Positions 43,761-53,302 of a DNA stretch of 64,000 nt are shown here, in pieces. The DNA comes from Takakia lepidozioides (Eukaryota; Streptophyta; Takakiopsida; Takakiales; Takakiaceae). Each line of letters begins with the position of its first letter. Position 1 is the stretch's first letter. The position numbers and the translations under genes were made by a program. The stretch spans positions 14,074,001 through 14,138,000 of the forward strand of contig CM060733.1 in the NCBI GenBank assembly GCA_030704615.1. The letters run 5' to 3'. The notes below the pieces were generated by a model. The model ran no database searches. It had not been told where the DNA came from and saw nothing but the letters and a program-made list of their open reading frames with translations.

Positions 43761-44285
43761 GCCTTGACATGGGAGACGTACTTGGATACATAGGAGATTG
43801 CACTTGGGTTAAATGACACTAGACACTTGGGCCTCTACATGGGACACGCACTGGGATACATGAATAGAAGATTGCATTTGGGCTTAGATGGGCCTCGACA
43901 TAGGAGACGCACATGGGAGACGCCCTAAATCCATAGGAGATTGCACTTGGGCTTAGATGGGCCTCGACGTAGAAGAGGCACTGGGATACATAGGAAATTG
44001 CACTTGGTCTTAGATTTCAATTCTTCACACATGGGCCAATGCCCTAGGCTACCCTAGAGGTCGCACTTGGGCCTCCACATAGGAGACGCACTGGGATACA
44101 TAGGAGATCTTGCACTTGGGCTTAGATGACACTGGACACTTAGGCCAACGGCATAGCTATCCTAAAGGTCGCATTCGGGCCTCGACATAGGAGACACAAT
44201 TGGATACATAGGGCATTGCACTTGGACTTAGATGACACTAGAACTTGGACCAACGGCACAGGCTACCCTAGTAGGCACTCAATAC
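43761..44285. repeat. Degenerate tandem repeat (gcctcgacataggagacg family)
   Basis: At least six recurrences of gcctcgacataggagacgca, ggatacataggaga and ttgcacttgggcttagatg occur in the same order, with unit sizes of roughly 70-130 bp because some units carry an added cctaggctaccctagaggtc segment. The block is non-coding. Confidence 0.8.
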
Positions 44286-46249
44286 ACAGGCTTACCAACG
44301 AGCCATAGCCTTGTTTTGCATTATGTTTAACTAGGGCTTCGCGTTGCTCCACACTACTAATGACAACCTCTGAGAAGAATGTTCATTTTAATCGAAAATA
44401 TATTTTATGCGAAAACAACAATGTAAGAACTTAATGCATGTGTGCGATTTGATGGTATTTTCGCCCGATTCAAGCAGTGTCGGTTCTTTAAGTTTTGTTG
44501 GAAAAAAAAATATATTGGAACAACTGTTACTTAATCATCCCAAGTTATATCTTCCAAATGAAAAGCAGTAGTCTTTAAGGGTGAAGTGACACCATAAGTT
44601 ACGTGTGCTTCAACATTTTTTCTTTTTTTCCCGATCATTTTTACATGGTTTAATATCTCTTATATTCTAAAATTTGAATAAATGTATAACAAATCTAAAT
44701 AAAATTATATTTCATATGAATTTTTAAATTAAAAATATTATTAATTTATAAATAAAAGTATATCCAATCAATGAATGGTTTTTGATTTATTGTAAAAACT
44801 ATATTTTTAATTGTCAAAAATATAGATAAGAGATAGAAATCCAATATTAACCCTTAAAGAACAAGACCTCTTTTGGTGGGCCACCCCCAAAAGTGTACGT
44901 AGCTGCTAGGGCCCAACTCCTAAAGGGGACAGTAGCCGTGAGGCGAAGTGGCTCTTAGTTATGCGGTTTCCTCTCTCTACATACCTGCATGTCGTGAGCT
45001 CTATCTTGCTATCCTGAATCATCCAGAAATTTGAACCTCACAAATACATTCCTGACTACAACATTACCACATATTCATCTACCCCCAAAAAATTAGGAAG
45101 ATCCACCTTTGGAATGGGTAGATTATTACAAAATACTATTGTGAATCTTTTAAGCCCACTCAAAAATTGCATGGCAAAAATGGTTGACCATTAAATTCAA
45201 GTGTCCAGTTGAGATTTCTGAGGCAGATGCCCTCCATAATCTGATTGTATGGCACCCAAGGGACTCGCTCCACCAAAAAGCAGACCAAAAGTCCAAAAAT
45301 ACAAATAGGCTGCTTTGTATGTGAAATCTGGGGGGTAAATTATCACGGTTTGGCTTCTTACATTGCTTCTTACCCAAGTAAATCCATGATGTGATATTTG
45401 TTTTCTAATTCCTTTGATAAGTAAGTGCACACTAACATTACATAGTGCCTTGTCAAAAACAAATTTGGCATTTTGATAAAATCTGAGCCCTAGATGTTGT
45501 TTTCAAGATTCCTCATTTGGCTTGCCACGTAGGCAAGTCAACGCTGGATCTCCAGACCCCTGACACTTTGAAAAATTCTAGGGAGTAGAGCTTTTCAGGG
45601 CGCTTTAAATTCCCACGAAGTTTGCTTCTCCCTAACCCCCTCACTTTACCTTCGAGATCCACTTCCATCCACTCACATCCCCAAAAGGTGGATCGTGACA
45701 AATGACTGACACGACCCGAATCAGCCCTATTTGGATCGCGTCGTCGTTTAGAGATTAAGAGTTAAGACATTTCATTAGCTATGATCATTATTATATTTAT
45801 AAAATATATATGTATTATTACAATAATAGTAATTTGAAACTTGCTCACCATACCAAAGGGTTCAACTTGTGAGGGTTTCGAAAACTATGTAAACCATTGA
45901 TTTCTATTTGATTTTATATCATAATTAATATTTAGAAGTGCTCACCGCTATGGAGCAAGACAACAAGTTTTCACTTGCCTATCTTTTTGTCTGTTCTCTC
46001 TTATCATGTCTTTTTTAGTGTTTCTCTTTTCTTCCTCTTTAGTTCCATAGGCTCCTTGGACACGGGGTGGTATCCCCTTGTATGCTTTATAGCACTTGCA
46101 GAGTTATTTTTTTTCCAGCCTTTATTACTTTGAAAAAGGCTCTATCTTTTTTGCTAAAATGATAAAAAAGAAAAAGAAGTGCTGTAACAATTAGTACAAA
46201 GAGTTTCAAAAATCTTTTTTTTTCCCCTTCTTGGGCAGCTTAAAAAATG
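44286..46249. other. AT-rich intergenic, no gene supported
   Basis: No recognisable gene. A segment at about 44940-45050 (gccgtgaggcgaagtggctc) loosely resembles a tRNA-like A-box region but has no convincing B box. Poly-T and poly-A tracts at about 46106 and 46214 could mark old retroelement tails. Confidence 0.25.
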
Positions 46250-46324
46250 GTGATGATGATGTGGCAAAAAAGACATGGCAATGATGACGTGGAGATGATG
46301 ATGTGGCATGATGATGCGTCACTA
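46250..46324. repeat. GATGACGTGG-type minisatellite, second block
   Basis: Five to six copies of (g)atgatgatgtgg / caatgatgacgtgg are related to the block at 30009-30125. The shared downstream segment (actag...ctccgacct) supports common descent. Confidence 0.65.
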
Positions 46325-46440
46325 TGGTACCATATTCGTGCTCTACACTAGAACTAGGCTCCGACCTTTAGTCCTCATTAGAACAAGTCTCCAACCCCTC
46401 AGACGTCACTAGAATTAGTTATCAACGAGACGTAGATGTT

Positions 46441-46891
46441 ATTGTTCTCTATTGGAAATTCTAGATAGATTTTTCAATTTAATATGCCAATCACTTTTAT
46501 ATATCCGTTTTACCCAAGTCTTATGAACATGTGGGAAATGACTTGGTGGGAGGTATACAGAAGTGGAGAATCTTTGACACCAGTGAAATCACACCAGTTT
46601 TTATTGATGGTATTTCTTAACCTTATACTTTTCAGCCTAAGGCCCAGCCCACTGGCCTCTTAGCCCTCAATGTTATTCTCGATTGGACATAACTGTTCAA
46701 TAACCCTAGATAGATTTTTAAATCTACTATGCCAGCCACTTTTCTATATTTGTTTTGCCTAAGTCTTATGGATATGTGGGAAATGACTTAATGGGAGGTA
46801 TACGGAAGTGGAGCTAAATTGGAATCTTTCACACAAGGGAAATCACACCAGTTTCTTGTAATGGTATTTCTTAGCCTTATACTTTTCATTC
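46441..46891. repeat. Tandem duplication, two ~240-bp units
   Basis: The order tagatagattttt..., tcttatgxacatgtgggaaatgac, gggaggtata, ggaatcttt and tggtatttcttaxccttata is present twice, with the agatagat landmark at 46463 and 46708. Identity looks to be about 80-85%. Confidence 0.8.
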
Positions 46892-46979
46892 AAAATATTA
46901 GAATTTTAAGCCTTTATATTGAGTTGAAATGTGGTGTTTGGTATGTTGCAGGCTGCAGATAATTATAGTTCATTTGTTT

Positions 46980-47118
46980 GTGGATACTTCAATGCACAGG
47001 TTTGGGTTTGCACCCCTGGTGGCCATGGCCTAAAACAGCTAAATGAATATTGATGGATACCTCAATGCATAGGTTAGGGTTTGCACCCTTGGTGGCCTGA
47101 AACACCTAAACAAATGTT
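46980..47118. repeat. Tandem duplication, ~73-bp unit
   Basis: Two copies of tggatacxtcaatgcaxagg followed by gtttgcacccxtggtggcc lie at 46981 and 47053. Confidence 0.75.
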
Positions 47119-47141
47119 GCTGGATAACTTTTAGTAATGCG

Positions 47142-47480
47142 CTGGGAATATTAAGTATTAATGGCAAAAGTACATGGATATATGTAGGGGAATATGGATG
47201 AATATGTTCCCCTACATATTCCCATTCATGGATGGATAGAAATGTAAAAGTGGGAATTTGTAGTAGGCAATAGTGTGAGTGGGAAAAACAAGCCTGGGAA
47301 TATTAAGTGTCAATGGCAAAAGTACATGGGAATATGTAGGTGAATATGGATGAATATGTAGTATACTTTTCATTCATGGATGGATAGAAATGTAAGGTGG
47401 GAATTTATAGTAGGGAATAGTGTGAGTGGGAAAAAAACCTGGGAATATTAAATGTCATTGATAAAAGTACAGCAGAATAT
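47142..47480. repeat. Tandem repeat, two and a half ~150-bp units
   Basis: Units start with ctgggaatattaagt at 47142, 47294 and 47439 and contain gaatatggatgaatatg, cattcatggatggatagaaa and tagtgtgagtgggaaaaa. The third unit breaks down into gatgga-rich sequence and an (AT)n run at 47590-47611. Confidence 0.8.
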
Positions 47481-47818
47481 TAGGATAATATAATAGAATA
47501 TAATGGGAATTAATAGATGGATAGAACATGGATGAATAGATGGATGGATAGAAATTATTATATATATTTATGCATTCATGGATAGATAGATAATATATAT
47601 ATATATATATTAATTTTTAATATAAATAAATTAACAAATATATTGATGTAGAAATATATTAAACTATATTTTTATTGAATAAATATAAAAATACTTCATA
47701 TTTCACCCTAACCAATCAATCTAATATTGTGTGCAAATAACACTTCATTCCAAGGTTTTGGAAGGTCTACCACGTGCAATTTGTGCTTCAATGCCCAATC
47801 CACTATCAAATCCAATGT

Positions 47819-47981
47819 CGTGCGCATACATATCGCTACACAACTACATCGCTGTCCAAAACCACCCAACATATGTGCACACCACACACTAGTATACCAC
47901 TAGTCCAACCACTAGGCTACAACTAGTCAGTCACTAGGCTGCCACTATGCTGCCCACTATGGCAGTCACTAGTCCACACAA
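47819..47981. repeat. ~165-bp direct repeat, left copy
   Basis: The block runs from tgcgcatacatatcgctaca to agtccacaca. It repeats at 48306-48487 with an extra ~30-bp ccactagtccaac insertion. The hexamer CACTAG recurs every 10-20 bases inside it. The two copies bracket the LTR at 47982-48300. Confidence 0.8.
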
Positions 47982-48300
47982 TGATAAAGGAGAAGAATAC
48001 AAGCACAAGCTCATGCGAGATCACAAAGCTGAAGCATGCATATATAAACTCATCACTCAAATAGAAGTCAAGCCAAGTGCACCCCACGCCATGGGGAATC
48101 CACACTACGGCGCCATAGCTAGGCGCGGTGAGGCTCAACTCGAGAAAGATGAGCCTCCCGCGCTTGCCGTGAAGATAACCACTCCAGGGCCTAAATCTGC
48201 CTTGACCCCTGGATTGACACTTGGGCCAATCCCAAATATCAATATGTAAAAGCTAGTTATTTCCTAGTTAGTTTCACACTAGTGGTAAAATAACTTGACA
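47982..48300 (-). mobile_element. LTR copy A (minus-strand orientation)
   Basis: On the minus strand this 319-bp block starts TGTCAAGTTATTTTACC and ends CTCCTTTATCA, giving the TG...CA ends of an LTR. It contains a TATA-like TTTATATATGC (about 48040-48050). It is about 97% identical to 58844-59160 apart from one 8-bp and one 10-bp indel. The flanks do not form a clear 5-bp target duplication; they are part of the 165-bp direct repeats. Confidence 0.75.
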
Positions 48301-48305
48301 GCTAT

Positions 48306-48487
48306 CGTGCGCATACATATCGCTACACAACTACATTGCTGTCCAAAACCACACAACACATGCATGAGCACACCACATACTAGTATACCACTAGTCCACC
48401 ACTAGTCCAACCATTAGTCCAACCACTAGGCTACAACTAGTCAGTCACTAGGCTGCCCACTATGGCAGTCACTAGTCCACACAATCG
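48306..48487. repeat. ~165-bp direct repeat, right copy
   Basis: Second copy of the block at 47819-47981, starting tcgtgcgcatacatatcgc and ending at the same agtccacaca boundary, with one internal duplication of the ccactagtcc motif. Confidence 0.8.
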
Positions 48488-48536
48488 CCCCCCTAGCTGG
48501 TGCTTAGGTCCGTCTAAGTCCAGGTAGCCGGGTGAA

Positions 48537-49263
48537 TGCAAGGTTGATTGGACCAAAATGGACGTTACCACCACAGTTTTAGATGACTGCAATTGATAGC
48601 GTCATCAATTGAAATTGAATTAACTCATTAAAACCAGAAAATATATATGTCATTGGATTCGTAGCTTCAATACGCACCCATAGCAATTCTCCAATCATGA
48701 ATCCAATAAGAAATGACTCCACTATGGACTTTTGAACACCGTCATTGTGGACTGTTACCGCAATGAATGGAATTACAATGGACTCAAGTTCTCCTATATG
48801 TCATTGGTGAATTCCATTGAAATTTGGACACAAGGTGGCCATTTTGGTCCACATCATTGGTATGGATTTGAAGTGACAAAATCATTTGTCATTTGACTCA
48901 TATGGACTAATATATGTAAAACAAATAGGCATTTTTTGAAAAGTCCATAGCTCATCTTGTTTTTTGGATTTTGGGTGTCATTTTTTTCTAGAAGTATAAA
49001 AACCTATAATCTTCAATGGCTAGGTGTCATATTGTTGTAAACTCTAATTTTTAGTTTTCAATCATTTCTCTAAATAATATACTAGAATATTTAATGAATT
49101 ATATCTTTAATATTTGGGGTAGGACTCTTTACTAAATATGTTCAGTATACCATTATCTATCACTAAAAAAAATTTAGGATAGTATCCTCAAATTTGTTTT
49201 TGGTCATGGACTTTTATAGAGCAGGATCTGCCGTTTTAACCTTTTGGTCCACTCAACCCTGCA
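48537..49263. mobile_element. 727-bp terminal-inverted-repeat element, copy 2
   Basis: Same order and ends as the element at 41189-41918, including the taatatttggggtaggactc and ttcagtataccattatctat segments. The left terminus has one change (TGCAAGG). It contains no coding capacity, so mobility would need a transposase in trans. Confidence 0.8.
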
Positions 49264-49499
49264 ACTGCCCAGCCACAAGATGTGATAATGACCATAGCCT
49301 CACTAAGTCCTCCACCACTGTCCTACTACACTCAAACTCGATAGATCAAGAGGCCGGGTGCAAGAGTTGTCCCATCGTTAGTCGTCGTCTTGCAACCTAT
49401 GAACTTGAGCCTAGGATCTCGTGTATTGACTCCTATGAGCTTGGCCTCCCATGTCTTGTTAGCGGCCTCTAGTCATGTCCACTGCCACTATCCCAAGCA

Positions 49500-49937
49500 G
49501 TGTGGACACAACCAATCTCCATCATGAACCTTCTCAAGAGGTGGAGTCAAGGATATGCACAGCAAGGGCGTGGGATGGAGGCTTTTGAGAACTATGAGCA
49601 AATGATGTGCAAAGGGGTGAAGCCCAACCACATCACATTTGTTTGTGTTTGCAATGCGTATGCAAGCCTGGGAGCTCTGGGAAAGGGGAAAGAAGTCCAT
49701 GGTGACATCGACAAAGCTAGAATTGTACCAGATGTCATCCTGAACACTGCCCTGGTGGACATGTTTGCCAGATGTGGGTGCATTCAGGATGCGAAGGGAC
49801 TTTTCCATACTCTGGCTGAACGAGATGTGGTGTCATGGAATGCGATGCTTGCAGGGTATGCACAGCAGAGGCACAAGATGGAGGATTTGGAGATCTACGA
49901 GCACCATTACACTTGTCCACTTCCAACCTTTGGTTGA
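49500..49937 (+). pseudogene. PPR (PLS-type) fragment, plus strand
   Basis: A 145-codon plus-strand frame has four successive PPR motifs: GYAQQGRGMEAFENYEQMM, GVKPNHITFVCVCNAYAS, GKGKEVHGDIDKARIVPDV and LNTALVDMFARCGCI, then AERDVVSWNAMLAGYAQQ. It ends in unrelated sequence. It is closely related to the minus-strand fragments at 27.7-29.4 kb, but is inverted relative to them. There is no start, organelle targeting peptide, or E/DYW tail, so it is treated as a fragment. Confidence 0.8.
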
Positions 49938-50984
49938 CGGTAATTTCCTTCTCGCTCCAATGTTGTTGTGGACCCCCTTCTTGGTGTTTTTCCTTGACTT
50001 GAATGTGAGCAAGGACATCACAGCCCAACATTGCGTTAGATAGATTTGAAAGCTCGTTGAACTTGCTCTTCCCGAAGCTGTGTTTAAGTTTTGTAATCTT
50101 GGGTTAAACGAGTGTGGACTGCAATTTGACATTTCGGGCAAGAATGATGTGGTTATAACTTCTTTGTGGGAGCTGCCCATACCATGTGACCAATGGCAGT
50201 AGACCACGTCTACAAAAGCTTTGGAACAGATAAGGGGGTGAGATGTTGGAAGTGTGGAAGGAGTAGAGTATGAGACTAACTAGTAGCCCTAGACGCCCTC
50301 TCCAGCAGTCAGAACTTGGTATGAAATTTGTATACGATAGTTATCTCACCGACCCAGACAGGGAGAGTCATTAACTCGTGGTGAGCTACGGGAAATTCTT
50401 CAGTGGACATGTTTTATGGAATACCTAGCTGGATCGAGGAGGTCGACCAGCAGGAGAGTGACGCACTTCTTCAGCGCATGCATCAGCTTGTACAAAATTA
50501 TAAGATCAGATCTCCTCCAATGAATGAATGTTGAGAGAGAATAAGAGAGTTGCACTCTGTTTCTAAATTGACGAATATAAGTGTGACACGGATAGATACT
50601 GCTTGTGCACATCCCACAAAAATTTGGGAAAAGAGAGAACAGATCGGGTAAATTGGTTATCACAAACGAGCTGTAATGGTATGGCCTTGAATCAGCGGGT
50701 AGAATCACTGGTCCATGCCAATCGGAGCATCAAACTACCAGTAGAGCTGGTATTGAACTCATTTGTGACTGTGAATGTATCACACTGAGAAATCCGTACT
50801 GCCAATGACGCCTCAAACCATGAGCAACCTGGAGAGACAGCAGTTGGGCCGACATTTGGGATGATTTAGCAACCGACTTAATGGGCGTTCTATAGCATTG
50901 ACTATCTCACATCCTTACACGCACACAGATACACTCAATGAGTATTAAGTATCTCAGAATAGTTGGTGCTCTATCCTGATTGGG
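49938..50984. other. Intergenic, no gene supported
   Basis: Frames up to 124 codons on both strands have no recognisable domain. No repeat structure was seen. Confidence 0.3.
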
Positions 50985-51200
50985 GAAGGGTGTTCAGCCC
51001 GACCACATCAGGTTTGTGTGCGTTTGCAGTGCGTGTGCAAGCCTGGCAGCCCTGGAAAAGGGCAAAGAGGTGCATGGTTGCATCGCCAAGGCTGGAATTG
51101 TACCAGATGTGATTCCCTGTGAATCAATAGCTACAAGAAACCTGCATGGGTAGATGGTCAACTAAAGGCTGCAGCTGCAGCGGCATAGTTCATAAAACCA
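50985..51200 (+). pseudogene. PPR fragment joined to module copy 4
   Basis: The plus strand reads GVQPDHIRFVCVCSACASLA, then LEKGKEVHGCIAKAGIVPDV, and then passes without a gap into the module sequence (SYKKPAWVDGQLKAA), which is frameshifted and carries stops. This is the only place where a PPR unit and the module are directly joined on the plus strand. Confidence 0.7.
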
Positions 51201-51209
51201 GGCACCTCA

Positions 51210-51445
51210 ACCATGCCCACAACTTCTGAAAGAGGATCAAGAGAGGGAGCCAATGAGGCATTTCAGCAGATTCAGGTACGTATGTCTGTCCCTTGCTTAA
51301 GTGCATCAAGATGGAAGGTCTGGACGTTGGAAAGCAGATGCTCACTCACATTATCCAAAGTGGATGCACGCCAAATGTGTTTCTACTCAACACCCTTGTC
51401 TCCATGTATGTCAAGTGCGGGAGCATCATGGAAGCCGCAACAACA
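51210..51445 (+). pseudogene. Second PPR fragment, plus strand
   Basis: After a possible splice acceptor, the frame reads CLKCIKMEGLDVGKQMLTHI, IQSGCTPNVFLLNTLVSMYV, KCGSIMEAAT. This is an S/L-type PPR stretch with different wording from the CNACASLAALEKG copies, so it comes from a different parent gene. It degenerates after AAT. Confidence 0.6.
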
Positions 51446-51649
51446 ATGCTCCTTCACTTAACTTGCCCACCAGATTCCAAGCTACTCATGCAAGAGACAA
51501 AGGTAAGTATCTAAATCTGTTGAATTGTTTCCTTGGTTTATAGGGGGCAGGGCAAAGAATCATAGGTAGTTTTGTGCTTGAAATGCAGCCCTCTTGCATG
51601 AATCTGAACCCACATTCCATCCCTGCTCCTTCAGCTATTCCTGCCAAGA

Positions 51650-51830
51650 GAACTCCACGACACCCACATCTTGTTCAGCCATACTGTCAAACACTCCCTT
51701 CATACATGTCCACGAGGGTATTGTTCAGAATGACATGTGATACAATTGCAGCTCTGACAATGTCGCCATGGACCTCTTTGCCCTTCTCCAGAGCTGCCAG
51801 GCTTGCACACGCATTGCAAATTATCAAAGG
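51650..51830 (-). pseudogene. PPR fragment, minus strand
   Basis: The complement of ctccagagctgccaggcttg and its flank reads NACASLAALEKGKEVHG followed by VILNNTLVDMY. Only about one and a half PPR units remain, ending abruptly at module copy 2. Confidence 0.65.
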
Positions 51831-51831
51831 T

Positions 51832-52080
51832 TTACTCAACCAGTAACTTGCAGAATTCAACGTGAAAATTTAGGGCCAATTTTGATAAGAGGGAAAAACA
51901 GGATGAAACGTGTTGAAGAAGGTTGCCTTCATTAGCAATCCCTAATTTTATCAATTGTGCCGCTGCTGCTGTGGCTTCCAGTTCACCATCTACCCATGTA
52001 GGTTTCTTGTAGCAATGGATCCACATGGAATCATAGGTAATCTTGTGCTTGAAATCCGGCCCTCTTCCAGGAAACACCTC
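51832..52080 (-). repeat. PPR-associated module, copy 2
   Basis: The minus-strand frame of 81 codons reads GRGPDFKHKITYDS, CYKKPTWVDGELEATAAAAQ and LIKLGIANEG, the same landmarks as copies 1 and 3 with several conservative changes. Confidence 0.75.
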
Positions 52081-52134
52081 AACCCTAATGATGAGAGGGA
52101 AAACTGAAATAGGTTGAAAAAAAATGTCACCAAT

Positions 52135-52510
52135 TTAGGGCCGATTCTGATAAGAGGGAAAAACAGGGTGAAATGCGTTGAAGAAGGTGCCTTGAGTAGC
52201 AGTGCCTGATTTTATCAATTGTGCCGCTGTTGCTGCGACTTCCAGTTGACCATCTACCCATGCAGGTTTCTTGTAGCTATTCTTCCACATGGAGTCATAG
52301 GTAATCTGGAGCTTGAAATCTGGCCCTCTTGGATGAATCTGGACCCACACTCTATCCCTGCTCCTTCAGCTATCCATGCCTCTGCACAAATCATGCATAC
52401 ATCCTTGCCTTGCTGCTAGCAGCTGACAACGACAGCCTAGAATTGTCCCAACAAACAACCCAACCCTACTTATCACACTAGTTCCTATGCTGACTTGCAT
52501 CTGCTTCCGG
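52135..52510 (-). repeat. PPR-associated module, copy 3
   Basis: The minus-strand frame of 71 codons reads RGPDFKLQITYDS, SYKKPAWVDGQLEVAATA and QLIKSGTA. It shares with copy 1 the longer flank (tgcacaaatcatg, gctgctagcagctgac, caacccaaccctact) at 52340-52500. Confidence 0.75.
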
Positions 52511-52518
52511 CAGACATT

Positions 52519-52800
52519 CACCACGGTGCAGCTGAGCGGGCAGAGATTGAAACACGATTGAAATGCGGCTTGCTACAAGCTAACTCTCCCAAGAACCTTG
52601 TAAACATTAGGAAGAATACCCATGGAGGATTTGACTGACCATGAACCCAAGAGGACCTCTTGTGTCTGCTGCTTATGTCTGTAGTCATGTCGGATCGGTC
52701 TGTGAGAACCACCACGGTGTAGCTGAGCGGGCGTCGATTGAAACACGGACTGACCAAGCTGACTCTCCCAAGAACCTTATAAACATCAGGAAGAATACCA
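52519..52800. repeat. Direct duplication, ~92-bp unit
   Basis: The block ccacggtgxagctgagcggg...gattgaaacac...gactctcccaagaacctt...aggaagaatacc occurs at about 52520-52615 and 52711-52801. The copies are separated by about 95 bp of unrelated sequence. Confidence 0.8.
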
Positions 52801-52801
52801 A

Positions 52802-52960
52802 ATCATGGTACTAATAGGAGCCAAGAGCCCACATTTGTTGCGCTTCGCCCCTTCCTGCATCATTTGCTCTGCAAAGCCTCCATCCCACGCTTCTGCATAT
52901 CCTGTGATCATCGCGTTCCATCTCTCATCTCTCGACTTGATACTACTATGAAAATGTGCA
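52802..52960 (-). pseudogene. Short PPR-like scrap
   Basis: The minus strand reads RWNAMITGYAEAWDGGFAEQ followed by MMQEGAKRNKCG, corresponding to one P/L-type PPR motif with a deletion. An A18 run at about 52963-52982 lies immediately to the right. Confidence 0.5.
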
Positions 52961-53302
52961 GGAGAAAAAAAAAAAAAAAAAACCAGAAAGAAGCCAAGTC
53001 CCAACCCTCTAATGGGCAACCCTATAAGCAACTTTTTAAAAACAATTAACCTTTTGGTTACCAAGCTTGCACTAGAAGTCATTCCGGTGACTATTTGGTG
53101 GCAAGCTCGTGTTGGTCAACCATCATTGACCACCCTTCCCTCTAGTGCGGAGCCATACAGTCATGACAACGTCTACCAAAATAGTCGCCCAGAGGACTAC
53201 GTAGTCACGTAGTCATTTCAACGACTACTTGAAGTCCCATTTGGTCCAAAAATACAGGGAAGCCATGGTCAAAGTCAGGAAAACCATGACTACCGCGCCT
53301 CG

